From: Branchiibius sp. NY16-3462-2
GTDB lineage: Bacteria > Actinomycetota > Actinomycetes > Actinomycetales > Dermatophilaceae
DNA: 64,000 nt
Reading direction: 5' to 3'
Assembly (NCBI RefSeq): GCF_001594145.1
Contig: NZ_LVCF01000035.1
Location: 1-64,000, forward strand
Shown here one piece after another: positions 43,816 through 51,673 of this stretch. Every line of letters begins with the position of its first letter. Position 1 is the first letter of the stretch. The translations under genes were made by a program, and so were the position numbers. Under the pieces are notes generated by a model, which was not told the DNA's origin, ran no database searches, and saw only the letters and a list, made by a program, of their open reading frames with translations.

Positions 43816-46623
43816 ATGCGCATCCGGTCGGCCCTGCTGGTGCTGCTGGCCGTGGTGGCGTTGCTGGTCCCGGTTCCGCTGGCCTCGGCCGCCACGTCGC
43901 TCGATCTGTCCGTGGCGGTCCGTGCGGAGCCCTCTGGTGCTCCGGTGTCCCTGGACACGACGGTCTATTTGCCGGATGGCACCGGCACCCACCCGGCGGT
44001 GCTGCTCGCGCACGGCTTCGGCGGCTCCAAGGACTCGGTCCAGTCGCAGGCTTCGTCGCTGGTCGACGACGGCTTCGTCGTGATCACCTACAGCGCTAGG
44101 GGTTTTGGCAAGTCCGGCGGCAAGATCCATCTGGACGACCCCGACTACGAGGTCGCCGATGCCCGCGCGGTGATCAGCGCGGTGCTGGCGTCACCGGCCG
44201 GTTCCCGGATCCTGCTGGACAAGCCAGGGGATCCGCGCCTGGGCGTCGCCGGTGGGTCGTACGGCGGGGCGCTGGCCTTGATGCTGGCCGCGACCGATCC
44301 GCGGGTGGACACCGTGGTCGCCTCGATCACCTGGAACGACCTGGCGCAGGCGTTCTTCCCCGACCATGCGGGTACGGCGATCGCGTCCTCTCCCGGCGCC
44401 GCACCGTCCGGTGGGGTGACCGGGCCGCTGAAGCAGCAGTGGGCGTCGTTGTTCTTCCTGGGCGAGGCGGGCGCCAGCAGCCGGGCCGCGGGTTCGGCGG
44501 ACGCGACCGATCCGGTGTTCGGCGACTCCACCGCGTCCGCTGCCGCACCGCAGCCCTCTGTCAGCGCGCCGACGTCCTCGCAACCGCAGACCAGCGATCC
44601 GTGTGGCCGGTTCGACCCGACGATCTGTGCGGGATTCCTGTCCGCGTCGAGTTCGGGACAGCCGAGCGCCGAACTGCTTGCGATGCTGCGTGCGCACAGC
44701 CCGGCGGCCTTCTTGTCCCGGTTGAAGGTGCCGACCTTCCTGGTGCAGGGAATGAACGACACCCTGTTCGGCGTCGACCAGGCGGACGCCACCGCGCGGA
44801 CCCTATCTGCGCAGGGCACGCCGGTGGCGATGCGCTGGATGGACGGCGGGCACGACGGGACCTCTTCGACGCAGGCTGCCGACGACCAGGCACAGGTCAC
44901 GTGGTTACGGCACTACCTCCTGCGCGATGCGGCCACTGTGCCGGCGTTCGTGTTCGCCGATCCGCTCGGCCGCCGACAGAACACGGCGACGTTGGAGCGG
45001 GCGTCCGGGTCGTCGTACGTCGATGCGGCGACGTGGCGCGACCAGCCGATCGACGGTTCGACCCAAGCCATCATCAGCCCACCGGGTGGTCTCCCGGTAT
45101 CGAACACGCTACTGCCACAGGCCGCTTCGCTCGGGGCAAGTCTCCCGACGTATTCGCTCGCCGCGCTGCCGGGTCTGAGCGCGGCGTACGACACCCCGGC
45201 GTTCACCGCACAGACCAAGGTCGTCGGCGCACCGCGATTGAAACTGACGGTCCGCTCCAGCGGGCCGGTCAGCACCCTCTTCCTCAGTGTGTGGACGGTC
45301 AACGGCGGCACCGCGACGCTGGCCCGATCGCTCGTCGCCCCGGTCCGGGTGACGGGTCCGGTCGGGCAGGCGCACACCGTTGACGTGTCGCTGCCGGCGG
45401 CAACCTGGAACTTCCCGGCGGGGACGTCGCTGCGGGTTCTCGTGACGCCCACGGACAGCACCTTTGCCAATAGCACTGTGGCGCGGGCTGATTCGGTGTC
45501 GATCTCGCAGTTCCAGCTGCCGCAGGTCGCATCGGTCGCGCTGCCGGCCGCCGGGTCGGGGGGAGTGGACCGGGAGAGTCTCGGCGTCGCCCTGGCCGTC
45601 GCCGCGCTGTTGGCAGTCTTCGGGCTCTGGGCGTGGCGGGATCGGCGGGCGGTGGCGCCGGCGGACGCCGCGTTGGCGGACGTGCCGCTGGTGGTGTCCG
45701 GGCTGACTCAGACCTTCAAGGACGGCCACCGTGCGGTGGACGACGTGTCGTGGCGGGCGGAGAGCGGGCAGATCGTCGGGTTGCTCGGTCCCAACGGTGC
45801 CGGCAAGACGACCACGTTGCGGATGATGCTGGGGCTGATCCGCCCGGACGCAGGGGAGACCCGCATCCTCGGTGATCAGGTCGTGCCCGGCGCTTCCGTG
45901 CTCGCCCGGGTGGGCGCGTTGGTGGAGGGACCGGGCTTCCTGCCGCACCTGACCGGCCGGGCGAACCTACAGGCGTACTGGGCCGCGACCGGACGCGCGG
46001 CCGCCGAGGCGCACTATGACGAAGCGCTGTCCGTTGCCGCGCTGGGGGATGCGATCGACCGGCCGGTGCGGTCCTACAGCCAGGGCATGCGGCAACGGCT
46101 CGGCATCGCCCAGGCCATGCTGGGTCTGCCGTCGGTGCTGATCCTGGACGAACCCACCAACGGGTTGGACCCGCCGCAGATCGCGGCGATGCGCCCGATC
46201 CTGCAGGAGTACGCCGCGGGCGGGCGGACCGTGATCGTCTCCAGTCACCTGCTGGCCGAGGTGGAGCAGACCTGCACGCACATCGTCGTGATGAACGCCG
46301 GTCGCGTGGTGACGACCGGTCCGGTGGCGGAGCTGGTGGCCAACAGCGATACGACGGTGCTGGAGGTGACGTCGTTGGATGGCTTGTCAGCGCTGAAGGC
46401 CGTGCCCGGGGTCGAGGTGTCGGTGGTGTCGGACACCGAAGTGGTGGTGACGTCCTCCCTGCCGCGCGCTTCGGTGGTGGCCGCGGCGGTGGGCGCCGGG
46501 ATGGCCGTGACCGGGGTCAGCAGTCGCAAACATCTGGAGGAAGTCTTCCTGGGCATGATCGCCTCATCCAGTGCATCGGCGGACGTTTCGCCGGACGCCC
46601 TGCGACGGATCCGGGACCGCTGA
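43816..46623 (+). CDS. fusion: secreted S15/CocE-type alpha/beta hydrolase + TM helix + ABC-2 ATPase
   Basis: The protein has 935 residues in one unbroken frame. A signal peptide (about 1-26, ending LASAAT) leads to an alpha/beta hydrolase with nucleophile Ser148 in GVAGGSYGGALAL (the GxSYxG of X-Pro dipeptidyl peptidases and CocE esterases), a His candidate in WMDGGHDG, and a jelly-roll beta domain at about 400-575 as in S15 peptidases. One TM (about 588-608, LGVALAVAALLAVFGLWAW) returns the chain to the cytoplasm. There a full ABC ATPase has Walker A LLGPNGAGKTTTLRMM (K664), signature YSQGMRQRLGIAQAM, Walker B VLILDEPTNGLDPP and switch His in SSHLLAEVEQT. The next gene is its permease, overlapping by one base. 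Substrate unknown. Confidence 0.88.
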   Translation: MRIRSALLVLLAVVALLVPVPLASAATSLDLSVAVRAEPSGAPVSLDTTVYLPDGTGTHPAVLLAHGFGGSKDSVQSQASSLVDDGFVVITYSARGFGKSGGKIHLDDPDYEVADARAVISAVLASPAGSRILLDKPGDPRLGVAGGSYGGALALMLAATDPRVDTVVASITWNDLAQAFFPDHAGTAIASSPGAAPSGGVTGPLKQQWASLFFLGEAGASSRAAGSADATDPVFGDSTASAAAPQPSVSAPTSSQPQTSDPCGRFDPTICAGFLSASSSGQPSAELLAMLRAHSPAAFLSRLKVPTFLVQGMNDTLFGVDQADATARTLSAQGTPVAMRWMDGGHDGTSSTQAADDQAQVTWLRHYLLRDAATVPAFVFADPLGRRQNTATLERASGSSYVDAATWRDQPIDGSTQAIISPPGGLPVSNTLLPQAASLGASLPTYSLAALPGLSAAYDTPAFTAQTKVVGAPRLKLTVRSSGPVSTLFLSVWTVNGGTATLARSLVAPVRVTGPVGQAHTVDVSLPAATWNFPAGTSLRVLVTPTDSTFANSTVARADSVSISQFQLPQVASVALPAAGSGGVDRESLGVALAVAALLAVFGLWAWRDRRAVAPADAALADVPLVVSGLTQTFKDGHRAVDDVSWRAESGQIVGLLGPNGAGKTTTLRMMLGLIRPDAGETRILGDQVVPGASVLARVGALVEGPGFLPHLTGRANLQAYWAATGRAAAEAHYDEALSVAALGDAIDRPVRSYSQGMRQRLGIAQAMLGLPSVLILDEPTNGLDPPQIAAMRPILQEYAAGGRTVIVSSHLLAEVEQTCTHIVVMNAGRVVTTGPVAELVANSDTTVLEVTSLDGLSALKAVPGVEVSVVSDTEVVVTSSLPRASVVAAAVGAGMAVTGVSSRKHLEEVFLGMIASSSASADVSPDALRRIRDR

Positions 46624-47432
46624 TGGCCCACCCACTGTCGATCAGAGCCGAGGCGCGGCGCCAACTGGGGCGCCGGCGTACGTTGTGGTCGTTCGTCCTG
46701 GTCCTGGCGCTCCCGCTGGTGCTCATCGCGGCGTTCGCCTTCGGGTCGCGGGGTGGTTCCGGGACGTCGCTGGTGTCGCTGGCGACCAGTGGAGCGGCGA
46801 ATTTCGCTCTCTTCACAACGTCTTCGGCCGCACAGTTCCTCCTGATCGTGCTGACTGCGCTCTTCGTGGGGGATGCCGTGCCATCGGAGGCATCGTGGTC
46901 CTCGCTGCGGTACCTCTTGGTCGCACCCGTGCCCCGCTCCCGGCTGCTTACCTCGAAACTGATCGTCGGCCTGCTGACCGTCGCGCTGGCGGTCGTGGTG
47001 CTGGTGGGGTGGTCGGTGTTCGTGGGCGGCCTGGCGTATGGCTGGTCGTCGTTCTCGGTGCCCGGCGGCGGGACGCTGGACTGGTCGGTGTTCGGCTGGC
47101 GGCTGCTGGGGGTCGCTGTCTACGTGATCATCCTGATGCTGACGGTGGCCGGGATCGCATTCTTCTTCGGTGTCCGCACGGATGCGCCGCTGGCCGCAGT
47201 CGGTGGCGCTGTGCTGGTCACGATCATCAGCACGATTCTCGGCCAGATCGATAACCTCGGGTCGCTGCGCAACGGGCTGCCGCTGTACTACGACCGGGCG
47301 TGGTTCGACCTGCTGTCGCCGTCGGTGGACTGGATCGCGATGCGGCACGGAGCGTTGTGGTCGGTGCTGTGGTTCACGGCCTTCGTGGGATTGGCGTACG
47401 CCGTGTTCCGCCGCAAGGACATCCTCAGCTGA
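46623..47432 (+). CDS. ABC-2 type permease partner of the hydrolase-ATPase fusion
   Basis: The protein has 269 residues with about six TMs: LWSFVLVLALPLVLIAAFAF, ASSLRYL-type loop EASWSSLRYLLVAPVPRSRL typical of ABC-2/YhgE-like permeases, LLTVALAVVVLVGWSVFVGG and VYVIILMLTVAGIAFFFGV. It ends FRRKDILS, a common end of ABC-2 permeases. ATG 46623 uses the last base of the upstream stop (TGATG), so translation is coupled one-to-one with the fusion. Confidence 0.88.
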   Translation: MAHPLSIRAEARRQLGRRRTLWSFVLVLALPLVLIAAFAFGSRGGSGTSLVSLATSGAANFALFTTSSAAQFLLIVLTALFVGDAVPSEASWSSLRYLLVAPVPRSRLLTSKLIVGLLTVALAVVVLVGWSVFVGGLAYGWSSFSVPGGGTLDWSVFGWRLLGVAVYVIILMLTVAGIAFFFGVRTDAPLAAVGGAVLVTIISTILGQIDNLGSLRNGLPLYYDRAWFDLLSPSVDWIAMRHGALWSVLWFTAFVGLAYAVFRRKDILS

Positions 47433-47459
47433 GCGGCTCCGACGAAACTGCCAGGTTTT

Positions 47460-47475
47460 TGTGAGCGCTCTCACA
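47460..47475. other. short inverted repeat after the permease gene
   Basis: TGTGAG-CGCT-CTCACA could form a 6-bp hairpin, preceded rather than followed by five T. It might be a bidirectional terminator element or an operator-like site. Neither role is certain. Confidence 0.3.
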
Positions 47476-47506
47476 GCTGGCCCACTGATCAGGCCATGAT
47501 GGGCGG

Positions 47507-47677
47507 ATGGGTGATCTGCTGGCGGGGCTGACCGTGTGGTGGTTGCAGGTGTTCACCCTCCTGGTGCTCGGTCTGGGAGTGCTGGCTATGGTCGCCCTGC
47601 TGGTCGTGCTGGTGGTTTATCGGCGCAAGCCCGCCAAGGCTGGCAGCGGTTCGTCGTCAGCCGGTCCGCTCCGGTAG
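47507..47677 (+). CDS. 56-residue single-span membrane protein
   Basis: A short ORF encodes MGDLLAGLTVWWLQVFTLLV and then one clear TM (GLGVLAMVALLVVLVVY), followed by a positively charged, Ser-rich cytoplasmic tail (RRKPAKAGSGSSSAGPLR). Codon use is like its neighbours. CATGAT ends 6 nt before the ATG and may be a weak -10 of a leaderless mRNA. The TAG stop lies inside the -10 box of pyrR. No family recognised; it may belong with the upstream transporter or stand alone. Confidence 0.6.
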   Translation: MGDLLAGLTVWWLQVFTLLVLGLGVLAMVALLVVLVVYRRKPAKAGSGSSSAGPLR

Positions 47678-47680
47678 CAT
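47675..47680 (+). promoter_or_regulatory. -10 box of the pyr operon promoter
   Basis: TAGCAT, overlapping the stop of the small membrane-protein gene, would place the transcription start near 47687, giving a leader of about 55 nt before pyrR. No strong -35 is visible. Confidence 0.5.
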
Positions 47681-47692
47681 CGAGCGAAACCA

Positions 47693-47730
47693 TCCTTTAA
47701 CGATTCCGTCCTGTGAGGCGGCGAAGGAGG
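47693..47730 (+). promoter_or_regulatory. PyrR-binding hairpin masking the pyrR ribosome binding site
   Basis: The loop region UCCUGUGAGG (47709-47718) fits the PyrR-binding consensus UCCNGNGAGG. It is closed by CCG (47706-47708) with CGG (47719-47721), and the outer helix UCCUU (47693-47697) pairs perfectly with AAGGA (47724-47728), part of the AAGGAGG ribosome binding site. PyrR plus UMP binding would stabilise the hairpin and block initiation, the translational mode described for mycobacterial pyr operons. No alternative terminator is needed or seen. Confidence 0.75.
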
Positions 47731-47740
47731 TCGACAACGC

Positions 47741-48331
47741 GTGTGCCCAAACACTGAGCGTTCAGACTCTGCCCTGTCCGGCGATGCAGCTATTGATGAT
47801 CCCGGCGTTGGCAGAGTCGTTCTGTCTTCGGCGGACATCAGCCGCGCGATCCGCCGCATCGCCCACGAGATCCTCGAGCGCAACAAGGGCGCCGACGACC
47901 TGATCGTGCTGGGGATCCCGACCCGCGGCGCCGAACTCGCCCACCGCCTGGTCAAGGAGCTGGCCGCCGTCGAAGGGGTCGATGTGCCGGTGGGTGCCCT
48001 CGACATCACGATGTACCGCGACGACCTGCGTCGTCAGCCCACCCGGCCGGCGCAGCGCACCGAGATCCCGGCCGGCGGCATCGACGACAAGATCGTGGTG
48101 CTGGTCGATGACGTGCTCTACAGCGGACGCACCGTCCGCGCCGCGCTCGATGCGCTGGGTGACCTGGGCCGGCCACGCGCCGTACGTCTGGCGGTCCTGG
48201 TGGACCGGGGACACCGCGAACTACCGATCCGCGCCGACCACGTCGGCAAGAACCTGCCGACCTCCAGCAGTGAGCGGGTCCAGGTCCGGCTGGGCGGCAT
48301 CGATGACACCGAGGAGGTCCGCATCTCATGA
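47741..48331 (+). CDS. pyrR: bifunctional pyr operon regulator / uracil phosphoribosyltransferase PyrR
   Basis: The protein has 196 residues. PRPP motif VVLVDDVLYSGRTVRAALDA, VLGIPTRGAELAHRL and MYRDDLRRQP are typical of PyrR, which senses UMP/UTP and binds pyr mRNA. AAGGAGG lies 10 nt before GTG 47741 and is part of the hairpin upstream. It is the first gene of the pyr operon and overlaps pyrB by 4 bp. Confidence 0.96.
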   Translation: MCPNTERSDSALSGDAAIDDPGVGRVVLSSADISRAIRRIAHEILERNKGADDLIVLGIPTRGAELAHRLVKELAAVEGVDVPVGALDITMYRDDLRRQPTRPAQRTEIPAGGIDDKIVVLVDDVLYSGRTVRAALDALGDLGRPRAVRLAVLVDRGHRELPIRADHVGKNLPTSSSERVQVRLGGIDDTEEVRIS

Positions 48332-49251
48332 AGAACCTGCTGTCCGCGGCTGACCTGAGCCGCGACGAGATCGGCCAGATCCTGGACACGGCCGCCGAGA
48401 TGCACGACGTGCAGCGGCGTGAGGTCAAGAAGCTGCCCGCGCTGCGTGGACGGACCGTCGTCAACCTGTTCTTCGAGGACTCGACCCGCACCCGGTCCTC
48501 CTTCGAGATCGCCGGTAAGTGGTTGTCGGCCGACGTGATCAACGTGTCGGCGAAGGGGTCCTCGGTGAGCAAGGGCGAGTCCCTGCGTGACACTGCGCTG
48601 ACCATCGCGGCCATGGGCGTCGACGGCATGGTCATTCGCCACCACGCCAGTGGCGCGCCGCACCAGGTCGCCCAGTGGGTCGACGCGGCCATCGTCAACG
48701 CCGGTGACGGCACGCACGAGCACCCGACGCAGGCGTTGCTGGACGCCTACACGATGCAACAGCGACTCGGCGACCTCGAAGGCAAGCACGTCGCGATCGT
48801 CGGTGACCTCACGCACTCACGGGTCGTGCGGTCCAACCTGCTGTTGCTGAAAACCCTTGGCGCACAGGTCACCCTGGTGGCACCGCCGACGTTGATGCCC
48901 AGCGGCATCGTCGAGTGGGCGAAGGCCGACGGGTTCACCCTCAGCCAGGACTTCGATGCGGTGCTGCCGACCGTCGACGCGGTGATGATGCTGCGGGTGC
49001 AGAAGGAGCGGATGACCGGCGGCTACTTCCCAACGCCGCGCGAATACACCGTGCACTACGGCCTGACCCGCGATCGGCTGAAACTGCTGCCGGACCATGC
49101 GGTGATCTGCCACCCGGGACCGATGAACCGCGGTCTGGAAATTGCCGCCGATGCGGCCGACGAAGCGCGCTCAAGCATCCTGGACCAGGTGTCGGCCGGG
49201 GTGGCGGTGCGGATGAGCGTTCTGTACTACCTGCTGGGAGGCGCAGCGTGA
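48328..49251 (+). CDS. pyrB: aspartate carbamoyltransferase catalytic chain
   Basis: The protein has 307 residues. It makes carbamoyl-aspartate. Carbamoyl-phosphate motif FFEDSTRTRSSFE (about 49-61), then GDGTHEHPTQALLDAYTM, VGDLTHSRVVRSNLLLL and CHPGPMNRGLEI are all intact. No pyrI-like regulatory chain is adjacent. ATG 48328 overlaps pyrR, and the gene overlaps pyrC (GTGA). Confidence 0.98.
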   Translation: MKNLLSAADLSRDEIGQILDTAAEMHDVQRREVKKLPALRGRTVVNLFFEDSTRTRSSFEIAGKWLSADVINVSAKGSSVSKGESLRDTALTIAAMGVDGMVIRHHASGAPHQVAQWVDAAIVNAGDGTHEHPTQALLDAYTMQQRLGDLEGKHVAIVGDLTHSRVVRSNLLLLKTLGAQVTLVAPPTLMPSGIVEWAKADGFTLSQDFDAVLPTVDAVMMLRVQKERMTGGYFPTPREYTVHYGLTRDRLKLLPDHAVICHPGPMNRGLEIAADAADEARSSILDQVSAGVAVRMSVLYYLLGGAA

Positions 49252-50540
49252 AGACCATCATCAAGGGCGCGAAGGTCCTGGGGGACAAGGCGGCTGACGT
49301 TCTGATCGAGGACGGGGTCATCACCTCGCTCGACGGAGGCACGGCCGACCGGACGATCGACGCCGACGGACTGGTCCTGCTGCCCGGTCTGGTCGACCTG
49401 CACACCCACCTGCGCGAGCCGGGCCGCGAGGACGCCGAGACGGTGGAGACCGGTTCGCGGGCTGCCGCCGCCGGCGGGTTCACCGCGGTCCTGGCGATGG
49501 CCAACACCAACCCGGTCACCGACACCGCGGAGGCTGCTGAGCACGTCTACGACCTCGGGCGGCGGGCCGGTCTGGTGGATGTCCAGCCGGTGGGTGCGGT
49601 CACGAAAGACCTTGCGGGAGAACAACTTGCGGAGCTCGGCCTGATGGCTCGCTCGCGCGCGCAGGTGCGTGTTTTCTCCGACGACGGCCGCTGTGTGCAC
49701 GACGCCCGGCTGATGCGCCGGGCGCTGGAGTACATCCGCAGCTTCGGCGGCGTGATCTCCCAGCACAGCCAGGACCCGCGGCTGGCCGATGGTCAGGCCT
49801 GCTGCCACGAGGGCGAGATCTCCGGGCGCCTGGGTCTGCCCGGCTGGCCGGTCGTTGCCGAGGAAGTCATCGTCGCGCGTGACGTCATGTTGGCCCGGCA
49901 CACCGGCAGCCGCGTGCACGTCGCGCACGTGTCGACCGCTGGCTCGCTGGACGTGATCCGGTGGGCCAAGAAGCAGGGCATCGCGGTGACCGCCGAGGTC
50001 ACGCCGCACCACCTGATGCTGACCACCGATCTGCTGACCGGCTACGACCCGGTCTTCAAGGTCAACCCCCCGCTGCGCCCGGACGAGCACGTGACCGCGC
50101 TGCGCGAGGGGTTGGCCGACGGCACGATTGATGCCGTCGCCACCGACCACGCTCCGCATGCCCGGCACGACAAGGAGCACGCGTTCGCCGAGGCCGCCTT
50201 CGGGATGCTCGGGCTGGAGCAGGCGCTGCAGGTGGTGAACACCACCATGGTCGCGACCGGTGCGATGACCTGGGCGCAGGTGGCTGAGGTCATGTCCGTG
50301 ACGCCCGCCCGGATCGCCGGACTCAGCGGCCACGGACGACCGATCCAGGTCGGTGAGCCGGCCAACCTGACGCTGGTCGATCCCTCCGCGAAAGTCACCG
50401 TCGATGCCACCGCGTCGTACTCCCTGTCCCGCAACAACCCCTGGGCCGGAAGGGAACTCACCGGCCAGGTGCACACCACGCTGCTACGCGGCGTACCCAC
50501 GTTTGAGCTTCAGACCCAGCCGCAGGAGGCCACCGCATGA
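49248..50540 (+). CDS. pyrC: dihydroorotase
   Basis: The protein has 430 residues, class I amidohydrolase type. Metal motif LVDLHTHLREPGREDAETV, FSDDGRCVHDARLMRRAL, SQHSQDPRLADGQ, VAHVSTAGSLDVI and ATDHAPHARHDKEHAFAEA (catalytic Asp) match the actinobacterial enzyme. GTG 49248 overlaps the pyrB stop; upstream in-frame codons lie within pyrB. It overlaps carA by 4 bp, with no extra membrane-protein gene between pyrC and carA as seen in some actinobacteria. Confidence 0.97.
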   Translation: MKTIIKGAKVLGDKAADVLIEDGVITSLDGGTADRTIDADGLVLLPGLVDLHTHLREPGREDAETVETGSRAAAAGGFTAVLAMANTNPVTDTAEAAEHVYDLGRRAGLVDVQPVGAVTKDLAGEQLAELGLMARSRAQVRVFSDDGRCVHDARLMRRALEYIRSFGGVISQHSQDPRLADGQACCHEGEISGRLGLPGWPVVAEEVIVARDVMLARHTGSRVHVAHVSTAGSLDVIRWAKKQGIAVTAEVTPHHLMLTTDLLTGYDPVFKVNPPLRPDEHVTALREGLADGTIDAVATDHAPHARHDKEHAFAEAAFGMLGLEQALQVVNTTMVATGAMTWAQVAEVMSVTPARIAGLSGHGRPIQVGEPANLTLVDPSAKVTVDATASYSLSRNNPWAGRELTGQVHTTLLRGVPTFELQTQPQEATA

Positions 50541-51673
50541 CCGACATCCTCACCGGCCGCGAGCCGGCCGTCCTGATCCTGGAGGACGGTACGACGTTCG
50601 CCGGGCAGGCGTACGGAGCGATCGGATCGACGTACGGCGAAGCGGTCTTCTCCACCGGCATGACCGGCTACCAGGAGACGCTCACCGACCCCAGCTACCA
50701 CCGTCAGGTGGTCGTGATGACCGCGCCGCACGTCGGCAACACCGGCGTGAACGACCAGGACTCCGAGTCGCGCAAGATCTGGGTCAGTGGGTACGTCGTG
50801 CGCGACCCTGCCATCCGGCCCTCCAACTGGCGCTCGACCAAGACCCTGGAGGACGACCTGCGCGACCAGGGCATTGTCGGGATCTGCGACATCGACACCC
50901 GGGCCCTGACTCGCCACCTGCGCGAACGCGGTGCGATGCGCGTGGGCATCTTCTCCGGTGCCGAGGCGGCAGGTGCCAGCGTGCAGCAGGTGAGTGACCA
51001 GCCGCTGATGGCCGGCTCCGAGCTGGCCTCGGAGGTGGCGACCAAGGAGGCGTACGTCGTGCCGCCCGTTGGCGAGAAGCGGTTCACCGTCGCTGCTGTC
51101 GACCTGGGCATCAAGGCGATGACACCGGCCCTGATGGCCCAGCACGGGATTGAGGTCCACGTGCTGCCGGCCACGACCACGTTTGCGGAGATCGAGGCGA
51201 TCAAGCCCGACGGGGTCTTCTTCTCCAACGGCCCCGGCGACCCGTCGACCGCCCCCCAGGTCGAACTGCTGCAAGAGGTGCTCGGTGCGAAGATCCCGTT
51301 CTTCGGGATCTGCTTCGGTAACCAACTACTCGGCCGGGCGCTCGGCTTCGGCACGTACAAGCTGAAGTACGGTCACCGCGGGATCAACCAGCCGGTGATG
51401 GACCGCACCACCGGCAAGGTCGAGGTCACCGCCCACAACCACGGCTTCGCAGTCGACGCGCCGCTGGACAAGGACAGCGAGACCGACTTCGGCCGGGTCC
51501 GGGTCTCCCACGTCAACCTCAACGACGACGTGGTGGAAGGGCTGGAATGCCTTGATATCCCGGCGTTCTCAGTGCAGTACCACCCGGAGGCAGCGGCCGG
51601 TCCGCACGATGCGGCCTACCTCTTCGATCGGTTCGTCGAGCTGATGAGCAACCAGCAGAAGGAGAACAACTGA
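50537..51673 (+). CDS. carA: carbamoyl-phosphate synthase small subunit
   Basis: The protein has 378 residues. It hydrolyses glutamine and channels ammonia to CarB. The N-terminal domain has LILEDGTTFAGQAYG and EAVFSTGMTGYQETLTDPSY. The GATase domain has nucleophile Cys259 in FFGICFGNQLLGRALG and the His-Glu pair in SVQYHPEAAAGPHDA. It overlaps pyrC by 4 bp and carB by one base (TGATG). Confidence 0.98.
   Translation: MTDILTGREPAVLILEDGTTFAGQAYGAIGSTYGEAVFSTGMTGYQETLTDPSYHRQVVVMTAPHVGNTGVNDQDSESRKIWVSGYVVRDPAIRPSNWRSTKTLEDDLRDQGIVGICDIDTRALTRHLRERGAMRVGIFSGAEAAGASVQQVSDQPLMAGSELASEVATKEAYVVPPVGEKRFTVAAVDLGIKAMTPALMAQHGIEVHVLPATTTFAEIEAIKPDGVFFSNGPGDPSTAPQVELLQEVLGAKIPFFGICFGNQLLGRALGFGTYKLKYGHRGINQPVMDRTTGKVEVTAHNHGFAVDAPLDKDSETDFGRVRVSHVNLNDDVVEGLECLDIPAFSVQYHPEAAAGPHDAAYLFDRFVELMSNQQKENN

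Noticed and set aside
47460..47475. LacI-type operator
   Set aside because: The two halves are not a true palindrome at the CGCT centre and no LacI-family gene is nearby; kept only as a low-confidence inverted repeat.
48915..49247. N-terminal extension of pyrC into pyrB
   Set aside because: The extension reads as Arg/Ala/Gly-rich shadow of pyrB; GTG 49248 begins the dihydroorotase fold and overlaps the pyrB stop by 4 bp.
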